Below, piece by piece: positions 45,558-53,561 of a stretch of DNA of 64,000 nucleotides. This DNA comes from CAXXFQ01 sp963674475 (lineage in GTDB: Bacteria > Planctomycetota > Planctomycetia > Pirellulales > Thermoguttaceae). The stretch spans positions 620,001 to 684,000 of the forward strand of contig CAXXFQ010000024.1 in NCBI GenBank assembly GCA_963674475.2, read 5' to 3'. The notes under the pieces are model-generated. The model was given only the letters and a program-made list of their open reading frames with translations, was not told the origin of the DNA and searched no databases. The stretch's first letter is position 1, and each line of letters opens with the position of its first letter. The position numbers and the translations under genes were made by a program.

Positions 45558-48107
45558 CTAGGGAATCGAAGGGGTTTCGGCGGCTGGGGGATGGTGCCAG
45601 AGGGATTGCCAGTAGGCTCGGTCGATCTCGTACGGGTCGAGGGTGTCTTTGGCCGAGTCGAAACTCTTTGGCAGAACACCAAATCGTTTCATCCAGCGGA
45701 TGTAATATTCACCCGGCTTGAAGCCTGGGATATCGGGTCGGCCGTAATGATCGAATCGTGTTTTAGCCGCTTGGATGGCTTGGAGGATTTTTTGATAGTC
45801 GGGGTCTTTGGTGTCATGAAACGCCGCGAATGGCTTACCGTCCTTGTCCTTGCACCATTGATAACCGCCTGATTTTTTGGTTAACGACGCCAAAAGGATC
45901 ATCGATTTTTCGGGGTGTGAAAGGTTGTACAGGTTCCAGGAATACAAGGGCGCGTTGAGCATGGCCGGTGGCCTACCTTCCTTGGACCACTTGTCGTCAC
46001 TTTGTTTTTTGCCACGTCGGGCCAAATTTCCGACCGTGCCGTGGCACGTCAAACAGCGATTCTTAACGATCGGATCGACCGGCTTTCCCAATGAGCAGCC
46101 GTGGACATTCAGCTTCTCTGCTACGGCGTTTTCAGGGTGATTAAACACGGCGTATGAACCAGTGAAAGGCGCACTTGATTCAAGCCATAAGCGTACCGTA
46201 TCGTGTTCATTTTGGGGCAGCTTCACGTCATAATGACTGCCGTCAATCTTGTCCATCAACGGACTGGCGGCTGTACCGAATCCGTAAGGCGGATTGTTTC
46301 CACGCTCGCTCCATATCCAAGCGTCGTTGATTTGGTCGTAAGCATGCAACGCACAGAAGCTTTGTGAAAACCACTCGTTATTGTCGCCTGTCATCACAAC
46401 ATGCCCCTCGGGCTTTTCCGCACTGTGACAGCTTACGCAGTGTCGATCCCAAATCGGCTGGATGTCGCGGGGATAGTCAAACACGCCTGGTACGCCGTCA
46501 ATAGTCTTAATCTGACTCGGGAGGCGTTTCAACGCCAGCAGAGTACCGTGATTTGACGGATTGACGGTTCCCGTCCGCGATTCGTGGCAACCAACACATC
46601 CTTGAGTTTCGCCAGGCATCACCATCGTAAAGCTTTGCATACGTTTGACTGCCAGATTTTTTTCATCCAGCGCGACAAAGTAGACTGCCCGTTTGGCGGG
46701 AACCTCGAATGATGCCGAACCATCCGCCTCTACAGGAACGGTACCCAAAACCCGGCGCAACTCGAATATTCCATTCCAACTCAGCATACCGGGCAGGCCA
46801 TGCTTGCTGCCCGGCTTGGGAAGAAGTTCGAGCACCAGAAGCTTTTTGATCGTGCCACGTTCCACTCCCTCCATGTTCCGACCTCGATACACATCGGCCA
46901 AAATGAATTGCCCGGTGTTTTTTTGCACATCGACACGGGAAGGAATAACCGGTTCACGTGGTCGGGAACGAATCACTCGAGGGTCGTGCACTGCCTTTTT
47001 CGCTCGATAGAATTCGTGAATTTCGCCGCCGCCATCAAGGATGAACAAACTCTTGTCTTTGGCAACGAGGAAGCAATTTTCCGAGAGTGGACAGGGGTCC
47101 CTAAAACCAACGCGACCATGTCCCAGGCCGATATCCCACACTAAATTTCGCAACTTCGGGCTGATTTGCTCGGCGGCAGACCAACGGTCCGGCCCTGATT
47201 TGATGTTAACGACCATCACGTTGCCGGCATTTTCGCGATGTCCCAGTGCTGGCGAAAAGACCGAGACGATTTTGCCGTCCGCACCGGGAATCGGCAGGGC
47301 ATCGCATTTGGCGAAGAACTCCGGATACGGTCGCCCCATTCCGCCGAAAAGAACCATTTGGTTGGTGCCGTCGGGGTTCATCACCCAAAGATCGCGAAAC
47401 GTCTCGGCAGCACGGTCCGTGTATTCCCAGCGAGTGTAGACGATTCGCCCATCCGGCAATACGGCCGGACGATCTTCGAGCAAAGTGTTTGCGGAAAGGC
47501 ACTGGATGTTTTTGCCGTCCGCATCCATGCGGTAGATGATCGCCGTTGGCACACGATTGCACGGGATGAACCGATTACATCTACTCGACGAAAAAACAAT
47601 CCCACCGTCGGGCAAGTAGGTCGGGTCAACATCGTCTCGATCGCCAAAGGTGAGTTGCTTGAAGTTGGTGCCATCGGTGTTGATTTCACAAAGATGATAG
47701 TGGTGTGTGCCACCCTTGCGATAAGAGAAAAGAATCTTGCCGCCATCGTAATGCACACGCGGGTCGCGAATTGTGCCCTTGGGATCATCCAGTAGCGTGA
47801 TAAGCTTCCCGGTGCGCAAGTTGAGTTTGCACAACTGCGAACCATCCGGAGCATGGATGAATTTCTGCTCATCCGCATACTCCCCAAAAGTCGCATAGCA
47901 TTGACTTGCCGCGCAGAAATCACGAACAGCGAAAACAATCTCTTCCGCGCCGTCCATGAGTCCGAGGGCCTTTTCGACGAGATCCGGTTTTTCGGCCGGT
48001 TTGGTCTTGGGGGGATCGACCTTGGCGGCCCAGGTAGTACCGGCCAGGACGAATGAGATCATGACAAACCAGGTTGATGCAAGTGAAATCGGTCTCTTGT
48101 GGTTCAT
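45558..48107 (-). CDS. HzsA-related periplasmic triheme protein
   Basis: 849 residues with a signal peptide (1-27, ending TTWAA). Residues 60-440 form a TolB-like beta-propeller (LCEINTDGTNFKQLTFGDRD, DPTYLPDGGIVFSSSRC, DLWVMNPDGTNQMVL). This and the middle region match the family annotated as related to hydrazine synthase alpha subunit. Heme-binding motifs are CVGCH (504-508), CVSCH (557-561) and CLTCH (685-689). No HzsB/C or other anammox genes are near, and many planctomycetes without anammox carry such relatives, so a hydrazine role is not implied. It probably handles periplasmic redox chemistry. Confidence 0.8.
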   Translation of the reverse strand: MNHKRPISLASTWFVMISFVLAGTTWAAKVDPPKTKPAEKPDLVEKALGLMDGAEEIVFAVRDFCAASQCYATFGEYADEQKFIHAPDGSQLCKLNLRTGKLITLLDDPKGTIRDPRVHYDGGKILFSYRKGGTHHYHLCEINTDGTNFKQLTFGDRDDVDPTYLPDGGIVFSSSRCNRFIPCNRVPTAIIYRMDADGKNIQCLSANTLLEDRPAVLPDGRIVYTRWEYTDRAAETFRDLWVMNPDGTNQMVLFGGMGRPYPEFFAKCDALPIPGADGKIVSVFSPALGHRENAGNVMVVNIKSGPDRWSAAEQISPKLRNLVWDIGLGHGRVGFRDPCPLSENCFLVAKDKSLFILDGGGEIHEFYRAKKAVHDPRVIRSRPREPVIPSRVDVQKNTGQFILADVYRGRNMEGVERGTIKKLLVLELLPKPGSKHGLPGMLSWNGIFELRRVLGTVPVEADGSASFEVPAKRAVYFVALDEKNLAVKRMQSFTMVMPGETQGCVGCHESRTGTVNPSNHGTLLALKRLPSQIKTIDGVPGVFDYPRDIQPIWDRHCVSCHSAEKPEGHVVMTGDNNEWFSQSFCALHAYDQINDAWIWSERGNNPPYGFGTAASPLMDKIDGSHYDVKLPQNEHDTVRLWLESSAPFTGSYAVFNHPENAVAEKLNVHGCSLGKPVDPIVKNRCLTCHGTVGNLARRGKKQSDDKWSKEGRPPAMLNAPLYSWNLYNLSHPEKSMILLASLTKKSGGYQWCKDKDGKPFAAFHDTKDPDYQKILQAIQAAKTRFDHYGRPDIPGFKPGEYYIRWMKRFGVLPKSFDSAKDTLDPYEIDRAYWQSLWHHPPAAETPSIP

Positions 48108-48282
48108 ATTCCTATCCCTTCACTCGCTTTGCAGCTCATTTGGATGCGACAATTTGGACCTTAAGGAATCCCCTTGCACACCTCGATCTTTTGGTTAGTA
48201 TAAGTCATGGGAACGTCGCGATAAACCGTCTTTTTACGCAAAATGGAAGTGTTTTGCGCCTCACCCGTGCGAGTCATCCCCC

Positions 48283-48699
48283 TTGAATTTGACGCCACTG
48301 TTGTCTCCCCATCTGGCCGTTGCCCTGCACTTCATCTACGACTATGCAAATGAGCCTTTGAGGGGCAATCATATAGTGCAAGCCACCTCGATTTCACGCC
48401 GCCAATTGGAAATCCGTTTCCGTCGCATACTCGGCTGCACTCCGCATGACCATCTCAGTCGCCAGCGGATCGAGCGGGTCAAGAAACTTCTTGCCGCACC
48501 CGGAAAAACCAAATTTCATAAGCTGGCCATGACCTGCGGGTTTTCCAACGTGGAGCGGATGCGTCTGGTTTTCAAACGCGTGACTGGTATGACGCTGATG
48601 GAATACCGAAGAACCGAAGCCCAATTGGGTGCCCATTCCGAAAATGAGGCGACGTCGGAAACAGATACCTTTGGCCCCTCTATCGAAGAGAGGTTGTGA
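48283..48699 (+). CDS. AraC-family DNA-binding domain, probably truncated
   Basis: 138 residues from TTG at 48283. It contains only the double helix-turn-helix of AraC/XylS regulators: LRGNHIVQATSISRRQLEI, FRRILGCTPHDHLSRQRIER, HKLAMTCGFSNVERMRLVFK and FKRVTGMTLMEYRR. Full-length XylR-type proteins of this clade have about 250 more N-terminal residues with a sugar-binding domain, not found upstream. It is divergent from the HzsA-like gene and could be a remnant or a free-standing DNA-binding protein. Confidence 0.65.
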   Translation: MNLTPLLSPHLAVALHFIYDYANEPLRGNHIVQATSISRRQLEIRFRRILGCTPHDHLSRQRIERVKKLLAAPGKTKFHKLAMTCGFSNVERMRLVFKRVTGMTLMEYRRTEAQLGAHSENEATSETDTFGPSIEERL

Positions 48700-48759
48700 A
48701 TGAAGGGGAAATTCAAACGGAACCGAATCTGGATCACTCCGTCCCCCCTTACCCCGCAT

Positions 48760-49040
48760 TCCGCTCATGCCAGTTCAAGACCCCCCCGAGCCGTTCGTGT
48801 CGGACCAGCTGGCCAAGCTCAAGCGTCTCGACTTCCTCCCGTGTTGCTTCGTCGAAGTTTGGCAGTCGGGCCTCCCGACCCACGGCGGGCAATAGCGTGC
48901 GGCCTGATCCGCTTTGGGAAATTTTCCAGAGCGTAAAAGGACGCACGCCTCCGGCAGTCGGGCCTCCCGACCTGCGGTACGGTCGCCGGTGGTGGTAGTA
49001 ATCGAGGTATTGGGTTAGTATGTGCCGGAGATGGTTTTTT
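48760..49040 (-). pseudogene. Integrase C-terminal relic carrying the 93-bp module
   Basis: Minus strand: ILTQYLDYYHHRRPYRR, then SGGPTAGGVRPFTLWKISQS and GRTLLPAVGREARLPN, then LELGQLVRHERLGGVLN. The last part is the usual integrase tail. The middle is the 93-bp module bounded by GTCGGGCCTCCCGAC at 48865-48879 and about 48957-48971, also seen twice in tandem at 59531-59716. Confidence 0.6.
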
Positions 49041-49097
49041 GGTTACGCCCTACGTCAAAATTCCCCAGTAGGTAGTGGCTAAAATTCAAAGGCAGGA

Positions 49098-49375
49098 GAT
49101 AACTTTTTCGGATCAACTGAAGAACAGCAGTACGATGCGCTATCGTTGTGTTTCTCCTTGCCGTCATGGTGATGCTTGTCGCTTTACTGCATATTGCCAA
49201 TGTGGAGTACGATCGAGTTGCGCCTGACGAAATCCCTGTACGCTCGTGGCTCTCAACGAAGAAGGACGCAAGAAGCGTGAGGGAGGGGCCGGCGAGGCGT
49301 TTGGCCAAAAGGGGTAGCGGCGGCGAACTTACCTTTTGTCATTTTCCTTTTCAAAGCAGGCTCCATGCTAGGTAG
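49098..49375 (+). pseudogene. Second copy of the small membrane protein, start lost
   Basis: Aligns with 44716-44855. The start codon is changed (CTTTTTCGG for CTTTATGCGG), and a nonsense codon (TGA for CGA) follows INR's first two residues. Downstream the frame is intact: CAIVVFLLAVMVMLVALLH, VEYDRVAPDEIPVRSWLST and a basic tail ending HFPFQSRLHAR, overlapping the end of the gene at 49368. A GTG at 49148 could still initiate a shorter peptide. Confidence 0.55.
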
Positions 49376-52300
49376 CCGACTCTGCCGATCTCTCTTTCTT
49401 TACTGTGGTTTTCACTTCCTTTTTCTTCTTGTCTTCTCGGGCTTTTTTGATTTTATCCTGGTTTTTCTGTTTCCAGCGTTTTTCGTTTTCCCTTTCTTTA
49501 TCGAGCACGCAAAGATAGCAATCACTCGGCTCTCCTAAAGGAACTAGCGCGGCGCCTGCAAGGGTACGATTCCAATAGTCCACCTGAATTGTCGCAAGTG
49601 ATCGTCGGAAGTATTCTCTTGCTTTTTCCGTGTTTCCGTGCAACTGCAGATACTTTCCAACGAAGTAAGGCAGGTTGGAGCGATGATCGGAACACGCGGA
49701 GTCTAAATACTCATCGATTTCCTCCAAGCTTGATTTCCCTTTTCCCTCCGACTTTAGATCAGAGAGAATCCATTGGGCTAATTTAGCATAGCCCTGATTC
49801 AGCTCGTTGTCGCTGGACTCATGGTCCTCCACGATGCGATTAAGAAGACGATCTCGAACTTTTTCTTTTTCCGCTTCGTCTGCCGTTAAGGCGGCATGAA
49901 GGGCATAGTAGGGATTCTTTTCAGTCATTTCGTACATTTTCTCGTATACGGGAATTACCTTTTCCGGTTTTCCCTCGAGAATATAGTAGATCCCGACACA
50001 ACCGAGTTGGTCTTTCGATTGTTGTTCCAAAGCCAATTTGACTTTTTCCTCGGCAAACGGCCTTGCCTTATCGACATTCGGGGAACCGGTCCGATGGCAG
50101 TAAAGATACCAATCATATCCGCCGTAGCGCTCGGAGGTTGCCTTGTAATATTTCTCCGCCTTGTCGAAATCGCGTAATCCCTCATGGCAACGTGCAGCAC
50201 AACGAAGCCCCCAACTGGAGTAGCAATCGGCGGCTTGCTCGGCATAGGGAAGCGCTTCCTTGAATTCGAAATGATTCATGTAATCCAATGCGATTTTTTG
50301 GCAAACCCTGGCATTTTCCAGACCGAGAGATTCTTTTTTCAGCCGCTTCAAAAGGGTCTTCCGCCATTTGTCACGATTACCCTGGTTCCAATAAATTTTC
50401 GCCAACGATTCATACAGACCGGTTTCAGGGGAGATTTCAATCGCCTTCTCGAAATAGGGGATCGATTTCTCGTAGTTGTCGGAATACCAATATCCATAGG
50501 CGATCCCCTCCAGAATTTTGATAAATTTTCCTTTTTTTCGCACCAGCACTTCTTCTTTATCCTTGACTTGTTCCCAATGTTGAGTGGCATAGAGTCCCAA
50601 GCCGCAAGGACAATCGGAACTTACAGATAGCAGGGCTTTGGTTCGGAGTAAATGGCTTTCGTAAGTGGTGTTTCTTCTATAGGTGCTGATCGCCTTGATC
50701 AGGTCTCGGGCGACCATGTCGGTATTCGGAAGAAGAACGGCTCTCGCTTTTTGTTGTTGTGCTGCCGAAAAACGATGAAAACACAAACTCAGCTTGAGGT
50801 CGAGACCTGCAAAGGACAGGCGATCTACTTCTCGGCTTGCCTGGGCCGCACGAGTCGAATCACTCGACCAGATATCAACCAGTGGTTTGAGCGGATGGTT
50901 TTCTACGAGCGGGTAGATTTCTTCAATCACCTCATCCGGTTCGGTGCCCAACATCGTTCCATAAAAATGGATTCGCCACCACGCTTGAGCGAATGAGATT
51001 TCACGGATCAGATATCCAAGTGTCGCCCAAGAGAGATCCGCCTGATCGGGCTCCTCGGTCAGCCTTTTGATGAGATTCTGTCGAACTTGAAACTCATCAT
51101 GATCGAACCCGCCCGAATACCCCCAAAGGCGATCCAGGCTGAGGCATTTTTTTGTTTCCTCGCCCGATTGTTCTTGACACATTTGCCGAATCGCTTCGGG
51201 GAGGTCGGGAAGCATCGCCAAACGAGTGTAGAGCTCTCTTGGCAAATGGTTGAGAATCTCGACGGTGCGTTGGCGTCCCAGGCCAACCGGTACCCTAAAC
51301 ATGGCGGTCGCCCACGCCCGATAACACTCCGGCATCCGTTCCGAGACTCGACGAGAAGCCTTCGGACTTTTTGCACGCCAAGACAACCCGTCGGAGAATT
51401 CCAGTGCGACCAGATTCAACAGCTCGGCCAATTCCTTGCAAGAGGGATCGACCTTTTCCGAGTCAAGCAGGTCAAGGTTCCAATGGCACAAGCCACGAAT
51501 ACAATCAACCCAGGGCGGATCTTTTGCACCCGATCCCGGAGTGACTTGGGAACTCTCTGACGCCACTTCGTCGTTTCGAGAAAACCAGAGGGGTTCTTCC
51601 TCGAAGGAAGGCGGTTCTTGAATCGAGCGGATTGTTTTCCAAGCGGCATCCGTCGCAATTGGTTTGTAAACATCCTTTGGAGTGTCAGCCGCCTCAAGAT
51701 CGGCCAAGGCGGCTGTGTGAAGACCACAAGCGGCCAAAGCATAGGCTCGATGCTGTCTCGCCCAACGAAGATTTTCCCCTCGGCTCATCAGTCGCTGCGC
51801 ATAAAGAACCGCTCTCGCTTGGATCGACTTCTTGCCGGGCAACCAGAAATAGTCGGTCAACCATGCCAAGTTGGCATAACCACGAACCAAGGCTCCCAGC
51901 AAGGCGTCCGATTCTCCCTGTTGGCGGATCGTCTGATGCAAGAGTCGAATTGCCGCGAATTGGCAGGGGAACGTCATCTTTTCAAGCAATGGTTTTACCG
52001 CTTCGGGGACCTTGGCCTTCGGATTGCACGGAGTCGGTTTTCCGTGGAATCCAAATTCGTTTAAAATACGAACGAACTCCCCACGAGAAAGCGCTTCGGT
52101 CTGTTCGTAAACCCGGTCGTTGATGAGCCCGTTTGGGCCAAGCGAGTAAAAGTGGGGAGCCGGAGAAAACCGCCTTGCATTGGCTCTCGCGACACGAAGC
52201 TCCCGTCCACCATCTCTCAAGACAACCCCCATCGTCATTCGAGCCGGATTCGACTCCGTCGGCATCGGATCGCCCAATAACTCATCACGAACCAAAAGCC

Positions 52301-52607
52301 CCAACTCTTCTCGGGCCGCTATCAAAAACGCCTGACGCACGAACTCCCGAGTCAGAATACCCCGGCTGCCCTGTTTGTAAAACTCTTCTCGGGGAAGCGA
52401 AACCTCCCATGAGTCTCCTTGATCTAGATACAGAACGGTTCCAGCGTCAGCAACTTCCTCAAACCGCTGATTGACCCGCTTTTCATTTTTTTTGGCCTCA
52501 ATTTCAGTCTCAATAGAACTGGACGGCTTGCATCCTGAAGACCAAGTGACCCCGATTGCCGACAAGCATAAGAGCCAGACTGTTTGCTGAAAGAATCTAC
52601 CCCTCAT
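49368..52607 (-). CDS. Large TPR-type lipoprotein
   Basis: 1079 residues with a lipoprotein signal and lipobox SSGC (Cys26). Residues 50-200 form a globular N-domain (VLYLDQGDSWEVSLPREEF, RDGGRELRVARANARRFSP). The remaining 800 residues are mostly helical; TPR units become clear after about residue 680 (YWYSDNYEKSIPYFEKAIEI, RDFDKAEKYYKATSERYGG, NTEKAREYFRRSLATIQVD). The C-terminus is a long Lys/Glu-rich stretch. It likely faces the periplasm as a scaffold. No partner gene is adjacent. Confidence 0.75.
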   Translation of the reverse strand: MRGRFFQQTVWLLCLSAIGVTWSSGCKPSSSIETEIEAKKNEKRVNQRFEEVADAGTVLYLDQGDSWEVSLPREEFYKQGSRGILTREFVRQAFLIAAREELGLLVRDELLGDPMPTESNPARMTMGVVLRDGGRELRVARANARRFSPAPHFYSLGPNGLINDRVYEQTEALSRGEFVRILNEFGFHGKPTPCNPKAKVPEAVKPLLEKMTFPCQFAAIRLLHQTIRQQGESDALLGALVRGYANLAWLTDYFWLPGKKSIQARAVLYAQRLMSRGENLRWARQHRAYALAACGLHTAALADLEAADTPKDVYKPIATDAAWKTIRSIQEPPSFEEEPLWFSRNDEVASESSQVTPGSGAKDPPWVDCIRGLCHWNLDLLDSEKVDPSCKELAELLNLVALEFSDGLSWRAKSPKASRRVSERMPECYRAWATAMFRVPVGLGRQRTVEILNHLPRELYTRLAMLPDLPEAIRQMCQEQSGEETKKCLSLDRLWGYSGGFDHDEFQVRQNLIKRLTEEPDQADLSWATLGYLIREISFAQAWWRIHFYGTMLGTEPDEVIEEIYPLVENHPLKPLVDIWSSDSTRAAQASREVDRLSFAGLDLKLSLCFHRFSAAQQQKARAVLLPNTDMVARDLIKAISTYRRNTTYESHLLRTKALLSVSSDCPCGLGLYATQHWEQVKDKEEVLVRKKGKFIKILEGIAYGYWYSDNYEKSIPYFEKAIEISPETGLYESLAKIYWNQGNRDKWRKTLLKRLKKESLGLENARVCQKIALDYMNHFEFKEALPYAEQAADCYSSWGLRCAARCHEGLRDFDKAEKYYKATSERYGGYDWYLYCHRTGSPNVDKARPFAEEKVKLALEQQSKDQLGCVGIYYILEGKPEKVIPVYEKMYEMTEKNPYYALHAALTADEAEKEKVRDRLLNRIVEDHESSDNELNQGYAKLAQWILSDLKSEGKGKSSLEEIDEYLDSACSDHRSNLPYFVGKYLQLHGNTEKAREYFRRSLATIQVDYWNRTLAGAALVPLGEPSDCYLCVLDKERENEKRWKQKNQDKIKKAREDKKKKEVKTTVKKERSAESAT

Positions 52608-52687
52608 AAAACTTCCCTTTACAAATCCTTTTTTAGATGCCAGAAAGAAAAATAATAATGTTCATTATTTCATTGAACCGAGGGGCC

Positions 52688-53218
52688 GTCAAGGTGGACA
52701 CTATAATGAACGGATTCTTTTTGAAGCCGTATAATGGCCTGGGAAATTAGCGCGTGTCAATAAGGTAAATTCACACGCGGTCCGATAAGGACCCTTAGGA
52801 GGCGAGTTCATGGCGAAAAAGCGACGTACTATTTCCCCGGCTCTCAAAGCAAAGGTCGCATTGGCGGCCATCCGTGGCGAAGGGACTGCGGCTGAACTGG
52901 CTGGCCGTTTGGGCGTCCATCCGAGCCAAGTAGCCACTTGGAAAAAGGCGGCGATCGAAGGCGTGACCGAAAGCTTGCCCGACGGCCGGAGGCGTGCCTG
53001 AATGACTATGACAGCGTTGGCGATTGCCGCGAGACGTTGAAGACTTACTTTCAGTTTTATAACCACGAGGGCCGCTACCAAAGCCTTGAGCTTCACACTC
53101 CGTGGGACGTTTACCATTCGGGCGTATGGGGGGCCCGAGGCACGTGATTGAACGGGGGTGCCGGTTCCGTTCAATAACCCAGAATTCACCTTAAACAACC
53201 CAATTCGGCGCCTTGACA
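52688..53218 (+). mobile_element. Internally deleted IS3-family element
   Basis: The ends CGTCAAGGTG (left) and CGCCTTGACA (right) are inverted repeats. Inside, 52810-52995 encodes an OrfA start (KRRTISPALKAKVALAAIRG, LAGRLGVHPSQVATWKKA), and shortly after, in another frame, 53020-53110 gives the OrfB end DCRETLKTYFQFYNHEGRYQ. About 1 kb encoding the catalytic core has been deleted, so it cannot move on its own but might be mobilised in trans. Confidence 0.75.
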
Positions 53219-53352
53219 ACTCAGGCAAGACGTTTGGCGATTGGGTTTACCAGATGTTATAAAAATTATCCCATATTTCATAAAAACAACTGCTTTCTTT
53301 TTTGTTGGCGGGCCAGGTATAATGGAATCGTGTTATTCACGCTTGTTGACAT

Positions 53353-53438
53353 TCGCAAAAGAAGTGAGCCCTTGAATTTTGACATCCCATGCATGTCCGG
53401 GGTCCCCGTTGATGGCCTCGGGTCACCTGAGGCTCAAT
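53353..53438. repeat. Small repeat, copy 3 (diverged)
   Basis: TTCGCAAAAGAAGTGAGCC ... GTCCCCGTTGATGGCCTCGG and GTCACCTGAGGCTCAATAA match the outline of the repeat at 22015-22110. The hairpin stem has decayed here. It lies in the 340-base gap before the ceramidase-like gene. Confidence 0.5.
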
Positions 53439-53561
53439 AAATAGCTTGCGGGCTTAATGGCCGGGCGCAAGCGATTTGACCAAATTCGCATTCCCAAACC
53501 TACCCATGGTCACTTCCTTTTTGACCTATCCATCGTCTAGTTGACTATAGGAGTTCTTGCA

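Noticed and set aside
45558..48107. Hydrazine synthase as evidence of anammox
   Set aside because: Only an HzsA-like family match with three heme motifs; no hzsB, hzsC or hydrazine dehydrogenase nearby.
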